This document shows positions 35,765 to 46,700 of a stretch of 64,000 nucleotides of DNA, piece after piece. The position numbers were made by a program, and so were the translations under genes. The DNA lies in assembly GCF_947623445.1 (NCBI RefSeq), contig NC_135240.1, positions 5,208,001-5,272,000 on the forward strand. Reading direction: 5' to 3'. Origin of the DNA: Clavelina lepadiformis (lineage: Eukaryota > Chordata > Ascidiacea > Aplousobranchia > Clavelinidae). The first letter of the stretch is position 1; each line of letters starts with the position of its first letter. The notes below the pieces were generated by a model. The model worked only from the letters and a program-made list of their open reading frames with translations. It did not search any database and was not told where the DNA came from.

Positions 35765-37878
35765 TTCCGCAAACTTTGTTAATTATGTCACTTGATGGAA
35801 AGCAGATTCCAAACTTTTGGAAAGATTCAGAAAATTTCAGATTTGGAGAATAAACCACCCATCAAGTTCTAATTCATATTCTAGAAGAATCTTGCTTACT
35901 CGTAATCCAGCTCTTTTACTTTGAACACTAGCAACGTGACAACGATTTCTTCATTAGCTTATAACAGATATTAGCTATCAGCTTGCATGACAGATGTCGT
36001 TCGATAACGGAAGTTATATCGAGGATATCCCAGAGCGACTAACTGCTTTTAAGGAAAACGATTTCCGTAACGTCAAATGTTTGCATAAGGGTATCATCTT
36101 TTTTGCAAAATGCTTTTATCTGTTTGCTTGAAACAGTTTTATTTTGTACATTGCACTGCTGTTGTACATAACTTTGCAGTTAGATTTCCATGCTTACTAA
36201 ACCAACGCTTTAGTTTTTTTAAGTCTGTAGAGGTCTCTTGACATCTGTTGCATTGTCGGAAATGAGGTTACAAAAAGATTAATCGCTTGGCTAGAGTGGT
36301 AGCATTCGTTTTGCTTGTCGAGCGAAGCAGTTAAACGGTAAACTTTTTGTCGCGTATCTGTCAAGTCGGCTACATTGATTTTATGTCACCGCAGTACTAT
36401 GTTACTGTCGTATCTGATTTAATGAAAATTAGTAGAACGAAATTAAAGCCTGAAACATACAAAATTACATTACAAAATCTTGCCTTGGAAGCAGTATAAC
36501 GACTATCAGAGCCACAGTGTACAGAGACAACATTGTTTAGGATATCTCGAAAGCTTTTAACCACAAGAAGTCGGATTCTAATAATTTAACAATAATCTCA
36601 AAAGTGTTCACGGCCTATTGTTTTGTAGCGTACACCACCCTGTCCACTAGATAGCGGTAGAACACCACGTTTATATGCCCAAAGAACTTTTGTTTTTTTC
36701 TCTTCATTTCCTGTTCGCATTTCGAGTCATGCAACTTTTAGACAAGGAGGCACACAGAATCTTTTGAGACGTCTCTCCGCGTCAAGTTATGTCTGTGCTT
36801 AGGCACATGTTATGTGTGGTGTGCATGTAGTAGGTGAGGTTTTAAATAATATTATTATTTACGTAAACAAGTTCATGGCTTAGAGTTAATATACAAAACA
36901 AAATGTGTAAAACCAAAAATTAACGGCAGTTGCTCAACAACGTTTGTCCTTAAATCCAAATAAATCGCACTTGAGATTGAGAATGCTTGAGATTTTGAGT
37001 GAGTTTTTAATTCTTCATTGACATGTTCGCTCTGAAAAATAAATCTTTTTTCTAAATAGACTTTCAGTCGAATTTAAATTAAATTGAGAGACTAATGCTA
37101 AGACAAGTTAAGCCTATACCAAAATACAACTCGGCAGAAAGTATAAACAGGAGCAGAATGAATGTTTTCGTCATATCCAATGGATAAGCCGATATTGCCA
37201 AAAATGTATCGCGAATTTGCAACTCTTCGAGTATAATTCTAATAACGCGTTTTGAATTGAAATTGTTTGAATTGAAAGCGTCCTTGCAAGTTGATAATTA
37301 GCTGCAGCTGACATTTATTTTCGATTGAAAATATTTTTAGCTTACAGTACATAAGCTATATGGTAGACAGTCTCGTCTCATCTAGTCTATTGTCGACATG
37401 AAGCTATTGTACCGGTTCATCGATACCGCATAACCGGAAGACTAACGAAAGGTGACAAAACCGAGCTCAGTGAGCTGTACAGTAGCATCTATTTTCACCT
37501 GAACACTTCCACCAACTGTAAATCTGTTGGGATTAACTGACTGGGTAAGGGAATGTACTATTGATATGCACTTGAGTACGTTTAAGCTACTCCTGAATAT
37601 CGTCGAATGTCTTCTAAGACACAAACGATTCTATCAAGTATCTGTCGTACTTTTTCAGTATATCAAACGTGACGCAAATGAGCTTCGCATTATGATGTCA
37701 TAAGCATCAGTATCACTACTTCGTCAAACGAAACGGCAAATCTACGACACACGTTTGACCACAATATTTGCAAATTGAAATTTATCGAAAAATACTTGGC
37801 CCGGTGAGGACTTATTTCAACGTATTTCTGGTTTAAGGTTAGTTTTTTCCAGCACTAGCACCTCATTTTTAGGTCATA
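35765..37878. other. Region between MFSD4-like copies A and B
   Basis: No gene is seen. 36838-37722 is segment S3. The rest (35765-36837) should include the promoter of copy A; no promoter element was recognised. Confidence 0.5.
36838..37722 (-). repeat. Segment S, copy 3 (inverted relative to S1)
   Basis: It is the close reverse complement of S1 (30153-31050). Together they form arms of about 0.9 kb around a 5.8-kb spacer that holds MFSD4 fragment C, S2 and copy A. It follows the end of MFSD4 copy B in that gene's direction. Confidence 0.75.
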
Positions 37879-40053
37879 TCAAACATTTCCATGCTGACAT
37901 CTTACCGGTTCCTGCTGTGGTTAAGCCTGGACAGTGTCATATGTGTCTTGAGGAGTTTCCTTTGAAATTAACTCGTGTTCTGTCTCAGATTTCTTTGATT
38001 TTTTTATCTTTGCGGCAATCCAAATTAAGCAAAAGCAAATTACGTTGAAAGCGCTGACTCCGCACATAAGATAAATCTAAGATAACAAAGAAGTTTTAAT
38101 GTAATTCTACCTCCATGTAATAGGCTCTCTGTCATTCAGTATTTCATGTATAAGGTTTGCTTAAAGTGTTATGTTGAACTGGTTGTCAATCGTGTCAATA
38201 CTCACCGGGTAGAAAGGGGACAGGTGAAACAAGGCACCGGCAGAGGGCACCAATGACATTGTGCCGGCAGCACCAACAAGTGCGAAAATAAAAGCGTAAG
38301 TTCCAGACACATTTATAATTTCAGATATCCTATTTATCGCTGCAAGAAATCATAACTTATTTTCTAACTAATATATGTTTTAACTATTCCAAATTCATAA
38401 CTAACGCGTAAGACTTTTTCGTGTTATATCTTCAAAATGAAATGTAATGGTAATAATGGTTTCGCCTGAAAGTCAATCACGAAAGTACCTGCTGCTATTA
38501 GGGGTCCGTTGAAAAATCCATAAAAGAACGACACAATCCACGTGATCGTGGGCCAAGTTCTTGCAACAGAAATCATAATTACCTGCAAATACCCAAGATG
38601 TTTGATAGAAGATATCAACAATTAGCAAAAATTTGTGTTTTTATGAAAATAAACAAACATAAATAAAAAGCAAAAGATAATTTAAAAAAATTAACCAGAA
38701 ATGTTTTGTGATCAAAGGTTTTGTGGAAATAAATATGATTTAGAAAATTCTTTTGTAACTCTGACAAAATGTGGATACCATCTTAGATGTTGGTATATAC
38801 TTGTTTGCTTACCATCGTTATCAATGCTCCTGAGACGAGCGTAAACACAACGTAGATGGGCTTCACGTGACGAGCGAACAAAATCCCAGAAAACCTCCCA
38901 ATGGCCAAACCAATTGAAAAAACTGCTGTCACCCAAGCTGCTTCTGAGGTCTAAGGTTAGTTACAGTAAATGCATTTTACGTTGTGCAGACACCAAGTGG
39001 ACTGACATTAAACAGAAACTAAGACAACTTGTGAGAAGGTAAAAGTGATACTTAGTCGCGCTATAAAGAAAAATCATGGTCTGAAGTATAAGAATTCTAA
39101 ATTGAGGGGTGGATAAGTGTTGGTGGATTAAGGGGAGAGGGGCGACTGGGTAGCAGCCTAGTAAAGTGTTGACGTCATAATCACCTCTGTTTGGTTCTAA
39201 ACAAACTCATTAGTTGAAAAGTTCCCAGCCATTCTTAATGGCAACACTAAGTAGCCAAATTTAAACTGCTGTTTCGTCTCGAAGCATGAACACGTTGACG
39301 TAATTGTAACATGATGTTATGTTAAATATCAAAGTGATTCTTGCCATTATAAAGCTTTCTGGCTGAAACCTTGAATACTGTTTACAGACAGGTCTTAGGC
39401 AAGTTTTAAATTGACAGTAAGTTATAAGTTTTTAAATAGCTTATTCACTTACTGAGAAATCTAAAAATGAACACTTGGCCACCGCGTAAATCATATCTTG
39501 GTAAAGCAAGCTACTCCCAGTGCTGCAAAAACAACATAAGAATAAGGAGATCAAAATCCATATGACGTCACGAAGAGGTTCTTCCGTTTGTTTGTCTTCA
39601 ACGACATCATGCGGTGAAGACAAAACTTCGTAAGATTTTTCTAGTGAATTTTTAGAAGATAGTACGTTAGAAACAACAACAGTTTATAGTCTACCAAGGT
39701 AATTACATTTATGTTTGTATGTATTTAACTCACCATCAGTTTTCATACAACCAAGCACAATATACAGAATACCAACGACGAATAGAACAATCCCAAATAT
39801 AATATACGACCACCCGGCAGGATCAAACTGCTGGCAAAATCAAATCGATATCAAGTTCTTATTTTCAAACATTCTCAATCGAGCAGGAAATATTTCAGTC
39901 TGTTTTTCAAAATCATTCAAAGATTAAATCACATCCTTACCTGTCCTGTGTCAGTCCCTACATATCTGCTGATGTTTGTGCTTGCAACTTTGTTGACATG
40001 AGAACATTTTGTTTCCGCCTTGTTTTCCTGGGACATTGCCAGGAATGGTCCAG
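37879..40053 (-). pseudogene. MFSD4-like copy B, lacking the first four exons
   Basis: Seven exons match exons 5-11 of copy A with identical sizes for six of them: 39941-40053 (113), 39734-39830 (97), 39453-39640 (188), 38813-38950 (138), 38489-38582 (94), 38206-38339 (134). The last, 37879-38076, has a different end (PVRCQHGNV). Splice sites and phases are intact and I see no stop in these exons. The first four exons (N-terminal helices) are missing: the sequence before the 40053 acceptor is a copy of the METTL27 5' region in place of MFSD4 DNA. It could be a recent truncated pseudogene, or a gene using a captured 5' end; Met in AMSQEN is the first available start. Confidence 0.75.
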
Positions 40054-40058
40054 CTAAG

Positions 40059-40290
40059 ATATTATAGCAAGGCAGAAGCTAGAAACGTACGATTCATTTC
40101 CAAGTTGTATGCAAAATAAACTTAATGCGTATAGAGCCTATCTGTAGTTAAGGTGTTTCTTAGAAATATGCTTTGATTTAGTAGGCTGCCGCTTGTGTTC
40201 AAAATGGAGGCAGACGGCAAAGGAAATCTTGACATGATTTTAGCAAAACTGACGTCATCTTGCGAAAGCAATCTACAATTTATTTTTTGA
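40059..40290 (+). pseudogene. Truncated duplicate of the METTL27 5' region and first codons
   Basis: 40059-40278 matches 41468-41696, the region just upstream of and into METTL27 exon 1. The copy has ATG at 40204 and reads MEADGKGNLDMILAK then TSSCESNL (parent MEANDKGNL). It then runs into DR2 sequence and stops at 40290. It is a 5' fragment of 24 parental codons fused to unrelated sequence. Confidence 0.85.
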
Positions 40291-41470
40291 AAGTTTTTCC
40301 GCGCTGCGTTTGACTCGTTTGTAGTTGAGTATGACGTCACAATATTTTCTATTTTTTCGCTTTGTATAACGCGTGACGTCATAAATTATTTGTAAACCGA
40401 CATGCAGATTCGTGTTATTCTGTTCACGTCACAATGTTCAATTGTTATGCACTCGTATGAATACATAATATACGTTTATATTGTTTAACCCTATCCTAAC
40501 CGGGCTCGCGACTTTACTATTTTAACTAGGTTGTGGCCAACCCTGCACACACATTTTCAATCGTTAATTACTCGAAAACTATACGTCGTAAACTGATCGG
40601 ATTTTTACAGGTTAGTAGCAAAATCATCTGGCTTCCTGTATACATCATAATTGTAAAACTAAAGAAAGTGCATTTAGCGTAAATTAAGTATTTCTACAAG
40701 TGATACATTTCTAGAAGTTTTTCTTGTTACGCCGCGCCCCCGCCGTGCGGAAAACCAGCTGACCGCGAGAAGAGAACACAAGAGAATAGTTAGTCGAGAT
40801 AGTGGCGCATAAATGAGTAAACGAAAACGATACGCTTCAATGCGGAGAGAGAGCAAAATTATGAAAATATGACAATATCGCAAAAATTACAAAATCCAAC
40901 TTTATAAAACAAACATGGACAGATGGCCGAACAATTTTTAGGAAAAGTCACCAAATTTCAAGTTTCTACAGCAAACAATGCAACTGTACGCCACGTTTTG
41001 CTGTGACTGTGTGCAGGAGAGGCCAAGCCTAGTAAAAATAGGGTTAAAGTAACGACTGCTCTTAATGTTTCGGCAAGTGTTATAAGCTACGACAATCAGG
41101 GAACCGATTATTATCTGTGTCATTTTTCAGCCAAGACTGCTCTGTGTTGCAGCGATGACCCACCAAGAAACTTCTAATACAATATTTGTCAAGCCTTGTT
41201 GCAATATTGGAAAAAGGATTCATTCCACCAATGGTAATTGGCGCGTTATTCGTATAATCGCGCTTGAAGAATAGCAGTACATGCTTTAACGTGAGGAAAC
41301 AGGAAACATTACAGGAGATCGTTTTCAACGAAAAAAGGCAGACATTGAATTCTCTACTTATCCGTCACGCTTCACTGAAATGGTCAAAGCCTTACGCAAA
41401 GCAGCTTCGTGGTATCAACGAGTTGTTATAAGTTCGTGTCAGTCAAAACGTCAGTTGGTTATGGTCTATA
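40279..41470 (+). repeat. Direct repeat DR2, interrupted by a MITE
   Basis: It is the second copy of DR1 (29422-30049), with 40489-41043 inserted. It joins the truncated METTL27 fragment on the left to the intact METTL27 5' region on the right. Confidence 0.85.
40489..41043. mobile_element. piggyBac-type MITE with TTAA target duplication and a paralogous empty site
   Basis: The 555-bp insertion starts CCCTAT and ends ATAGGG and is flanked by TTAA (40485-40488 and 41044-41047). DR1 has the unoccupied site, a single TTAA at 29619-29622 in matching flanks. TTAA duplication with CCC...GGG ends is the piggyBac signature. No open frame for a transposase is present, so the element is non-autonomous. 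Confidence 0.85.
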
Positions 41471-41620
41471 TTATAGCAAGGCAGAAGCTGGAAATGTACG
41501 ATTCATTTCCAAGTTGTTTATACAAAATAACCTTAATGCGTATAGGTATAGAGCCAATCTATATTTAAGGTGGTCCTTAGAGATATGCTTTGATTTAGTA
41601 GGCTGCCGCTTGTATTCAAA

Positions 41621-43023
41621 ATGGAGGCAAACGACAAAGGAAATCTCGACATGATTTTAGCAAAACTGACGTCATCTTGCGAAAGCAATCTACGCGTCTA
41701 CCAAGAAAATGCTGCGATGTATGACGAAGGTCTGGTCAGAAGCGGATTTTGTTTGCCTCAGAAACTCATAAAACTTGGTCTTCATCATTTGTCGGCGACA
41801 TCAAAGCAAGAAATGAACCAACTCGTCGCTCTTGACCTTTTATCAGGTGAGAGGTTGCTCTACCAAATCTTTTTCAGTTTCAAAACAAATTTTTAGACTT
41901 TGCATGGGAAGTCCAGCTTTCAATGCTTGAGCAATTTTCAAAGTGGGTTTGCTTTATCTAGGTACAGGCATTGCGGGCGTGACTTTAAAAGAAGCCGGGT
42001 TTACTGGCGCGATTGACGCCATCGATGGATCGTCAGAAATGAACAGCGTCGCCGAATTAAAAAACGTGTACAGGTACCAGACAGCAGCGATAATTTGTAT
42101 AAAACTTCCAAACCTAATTCGTGGCATTTCGTTTCAAGTTGCTGCTTTTATCACCGTTTCAGGAAAATTACCCAACTCGTGATTTTTTCCGACACCACGC
42201 TTCCTTTCGATGACGACACTTATGACGTCATAATATGCAGTGGTGGACTCAGCATCGGTCATTTCCCGTTTGAAGGCATCAGGGTAACTCAGACGTGCTA
42301 GATGGAGTTTATTAACGATATAAGAACTACTTAACATATAAGAAAACTTCGTGGGTCACATCGTTGTTTATATGATGTCGGGCAAGAGTCACTTTTCAAT
42401 GCTCGTGATTAATAAATTGATGAGAACTTGAATCAGGATTTTGTTCAACAAGTTCTTTCGAAGCTCACTTCTTTGGAACGCGTACTGAAGCGAAAGAACA
42501 CTGTGTAAATGCTAATCGCGTCACCTTGCTTAACGCAGCATTAAATAGTCATAATTTTAAAGCCAGCCTTTTGCAACGTTGCACTAATTCAAAATAGCAT
42601 AAATATTTTGCTACTTTTTTCAAATTAGGAGCTTTTTCGTATTCTAAAGCCCGGTGGCATCGCAGTCTTTAACAGCACGCACTTTATTTCAAGTGATCCG
42701 CAACTACTTGCACTGAACGCTGTGGCGGATAAGCTGAAAGAGTTAAGAGACGAAGGAAAATGTAAACGCATCGATGAGGCAAGTAACTCATTTTTCTTTA
42801 GATTTTAACATTCCAACAACGGATGTGTTTAACTATGTTTGAAAAATTCCTAATTTTGAACTTGCATTTTTGCATTTAGACGTTTGTTGAATTGCATAGA
42901 CCATGTTACAACCTTGATCTAATATCATTTTCTCTTTTCCAGATCAAGTTGGACGATGCGTTTTCTAACCGGTTTAGGCAGCACGTCACCGACTACGACA
43001 TTCTGCATTGCTATAGCAAATGA
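41621..43023 (+). CDS. METTL27: METTL27-like SAM-dependent methyltransferase, complete
   Basis: METTL27 (WBSCR27) is a small class I methyltransferase whose substrate is unknown. Five exons: 41621-41846, 41962-42073, 42163-42283, 42629-42778 and 42943-43023, giving 229 residues (human 245). The N-terminal helix region has the characteristic VYQENAAMYDEGL. The SAM-binding loop is ALDLLSGTGIAGV, with Leu-Ser where the usual motif has Cys or a small residue before GTG. Motif II has IDAIDGSSEMN. The later DTYDVIICSGGLSIGHFP and ELFRILKPGGIAVF mark motifs IV-VI. The intron after 42778 has a GC donor (GAG|GCAAGT). ATTAAA at 43045 may be the polyadenylation signal. The 5' part is duplicated just upstream. 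Confidence 0.85.
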
Positions 43024-43775
43024 TTTGGATTTGTTTTACTTTCGATTAAAACAACTCAAAACGCCCAGCAAGTTAGTCTTCTGTTGTTATGTCGATAAGA
43101 AGACCGAAATATAATGGACTTAAAGCACAAGCCGATTTTGTGCCACCTTGCGGCTGAAGAAAATTATCCCGCTGTCCCATCTTGGCTGACTTTACCCTTT
43201 GAAATGCCACGATTACCACAAATATAACAGCCGGAGTTAAATTCCTTCACTGGACATGCAATTCAACAGGGTCTAAAACTGATGAAATTAATCGCAAAGA
43301 TTTGTGAGTGCAACGTTAACCGCAAACCCTTTTGCTTGTTCCATCTGTACACCAAGCAAATGAATTAGCCTTCAGTTAGAAAAATGTCTTCGTTTTGTTC
43401 TACAACGCACTCAACCAATTCCAAATGACCCCAATTCACGTCAGGAACAAAAACCCTGCATTGAAACTTAAATTGTTACGTTTATGGCGGGCCGCCAAAA
43501 AACTTAAGAGGTACCGGTCCGCGAAGCGGCGGTTCAGAAGCACTGATCTAGACTAAGTTAACCCGAGCTTGTTCACCTTTTTTGCTGAAAAAAATCTTAA
43601 ACTTGTCCAAATTTCACGGATAGGCTTGATATGGGACACTTTTTAAGTTCAGCACTCCAGCTAACTCTCAGAGTAACTTGGGTCAACCGCCTTTGGGGTT
43701 CACTTTTTCGTATAAATTCTTGAGACGTGTTACAGTTATTTTAATCACATCAACTATTACGTAACCATAACAGGG
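43024..43775. other. Tail-to-tail gap between METTL27 and the depolymerase gene
   Basis: It should hold the 3' UTRs of both genes. A hAT-like terminus lies at 43480-43548. Nothing else was recognised. Confidence 0.5.
43480..43548 (-). mobile_element. hAT-like terminal fragment
   Basis: Read on the minus strand it begins CAGTGCTTCTGAACCGCC, followed by TTCGCGGACCGGTACC and ggcggcccgcc. This fits the terminal and GC-rich subterminal pattern of hAT families. No second terminus or target duplication was found, so it is a solo end or a remnant. Confidence 0.4.
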
Positions 43776-46700
43776 TCAAGCGCCGTTCACAAGTTTCTCC
43801 ACCATACTCATTACTGCCACCACTTGGATTCCCTGATTTGTAGCTGTCGTGTAAAAATACAAAGTTCAGTTACCGGCTAGGTTCAAGTTAAGTTGAGTCG
43901 GTGGAGCTTAAACAGTTTTATCTCACCATAGTTGGTATCCGTGTATCCCCACCTGCGAAAAATAAGATTGTTGCAGAATATATACGAGAAGAAGCAGTAA
44001 TTCCAACGCGTCACTAAAGGTATTGCTAATCCAAACCACGCCCTACCAGTCAAAGCATCCGTTTGGATTTGAAACGAAGTCTAACTTGGCTTGAGGGTAA
44101 AGAACTATGACGTCATTCAAAGCCGCTACTTCGTTATATCCTGCATGTGTGACGAAATCTTCGTCGGCAACTTGGGCAGACTGTTGGCATCCATGGAAGA
44201 CAACGTGCAGTCTACAAGCTGTGCATTGGTGCAATAATCATTATAAACAAAATCGTCAACGCGACGTAATAAGGGTGTTTTTTGTGCACTGGTAGCCTAC
44301 ATGAAACGTGAACATTTAACAAAATCCGAATAACAATTTAATGGACTCATTCGGCAGACTTCATACAGCTAGTAGGCTACAAAGACTAGCCTACTGTTTT
44401 AGGCCTAGCAACCTTTGTTTCCATTTTTGCACGAATTAGGCACGAAGAGATATCCTTCGTCATCTAAACCATTGTAACTTGAGAAGATTCCACCCGATGC
44501 AAAGAATTCGGTTTGATCAAATGTGGTTAATGTTCCATCGATGCTATTCACCGGATAACTCGCTTGCTAGAAAAGAGGTCAGTACTTGGCGTTAACTGCG
44601 TCCCTATTGAAACTTTAATTAGGGACAACAATATAAGACGATTTCTTACTGGTTATTAATATTACCTTCCAAACGTTGAATGCACAAGTTTTAGAGTTTC
44701 ATAAAATGTGGACTTATACTTTATCGTACCTGCAAGTCGCCGTAAATATGACTCAAAACCTGGTACGCTCCATCATAGTTGCATTTCAATATCTTATGTT
44801 GTAGCGTATTTAGTCTGTCGCATTCACCACCGTAGTCCATGGTAGGCTGAAAAAATCAATCTGACATTAAATTAAGCTTAAATTCTTGAAAGATAGTCAA
44901 AATATAAGCACTGTTGCAAAATGCTGTTATCACACAAGATTTCAAATGATTTGCTGTAGTTAGATTTGTGGTAATGTGTATGATAACTTTTTATTACTTA
45001 TTAGTCGTATAAGACAGCATTAAAACAACAACGGTGACTCACAAATCCATTTTGAGCCTGAATCGAATACTCAGTTTTGATGTTTTCTTCATTAACAAAC
45101 TCTTTGTAATAATCTTCTGCTGCTTGTACCACGCCTATATTTGTAACGTCATGAAGTAATTACTCCGCATTATGACAAACAATACCAAAACATTTTTAAA
45201 CAGCGCAAACGTTTTTTTCGCGCAATTAAGCCGCTTCATTGTTATATGTGGCTGAATCAAGCCATAGCAACAGACAGCAGTATCAGTTTGTCAAGAAATA
45301 CGCATCTTGTCACACTAATTACACGCAAATAGACTATAAGAGCTACTGGTCAACATCCTACCTTGTCTCACAACAGTGTCTACGTCACCACTGTACAAGA
45401 AGACCCGATCATTTTGCATGTTTTCTACAGCATCAATGCTCTCTGCATAAGCTCGGTCTCTTGTCATTTGCTGTAAGTCGGCGACATCGATTTGGTTCGG
45501 ATATTCCATGCATGCACCGGTTGCTGTGAACAGGTTATTCCCAGCACACATGTAAGGACCTGTAGTATATGGATTGAGGCTATGTAAAGTCAAATACTTC
45601 ATATCAAGAATAAATTGGGCCCTCAACGCATTCTGTTCTTCTTTCAACATTCTGCCAGACATATTCCGTGTCTGAAATGAGTGCATTGCAAACCAGTTAT
45701 AGCTCGTACCTCCTGCTAGTACTCCAACTCCCATGAACACTTCAGAGTGAGCGACATGCATTTGAACCGCCATGTATCCTCCCGCAGATAGACCGCTGAC
45801 CGAGATGGAGTTTGGATCGATTCTGAGAATACTGTCACCTGGAACTGTCGGAGGTAAGTCTGGAAGATGTTAAACATAAAAAATGAACTTCCAGGACATT
45901 TGTATTAATTGCTGTTTGGCATCTAAATTAACTTCAAGTTATTCAAATAGATACCCGTCGTTGTGTCAGAAGTTGTGGGAGAAATAACAGCAGAAGTTGG
46001 GGGTACAGCGGTTGAAGTTGAAGGCGGGGGCACGTTGCCTCCACTATTTGTCATAAGCTTGTCTATCATACTCTTGATTGCAGCCATTTGGATTCCACTT
46101 TGATAAGCTGCCACAAACTAATCGTTATCAGCTTTCTAAAATAGTGGGTTATATAGTTATAGATTGAACGTTTTTTTAGCAACGGTTGCTGTTTAGTTAT
46201 GACAAGTCAGAAGGCGGGCGCAAAGTAAGCTTGTCTTACGCATATGAGGAGAGGAAAATTTCTTCAAGCCTGTAGAAAATTATCACCTTTGACTTACCGT
46301 AATCAGCACCGGCGTATCCCCACCTACAACGGAATGAGACAAACAAAACTTTTTATGAAAACGAAAACTTCAACGCTTGGTGTGCCAAGGCACTCTTACC
46401 AGTCGAAACATCCGTTTGGATTCGAAACCATGTCCGACTTTGCTTGAGGAGAAAGAATAATGAAGTCATTCAGGTCCGCCACCTCTATGTATCCTGTTTG
46501 CGTGACGTAATCTTCATTGGCTACCTCTGCGGACTGCTTACACCCATGCAGGGAAAGATGTAACTTGCAAACTGAAAAATAGTATAGTTTGATCATGACC
46601 CACAAATAAAACTTATTTTGTCGTAACAAGAGTGGCATATTCTGTTACTTTGCGAAAACATATCCAAGTTAGAATACTGAACAAAACACAAATTTTTCAA

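Noticed and set aside
36630-36665. CTCF-like site (ccactagatagcgg)
   Set aside because: Partial match to the vertebrate consensus only, single occurrence, no supporting context.
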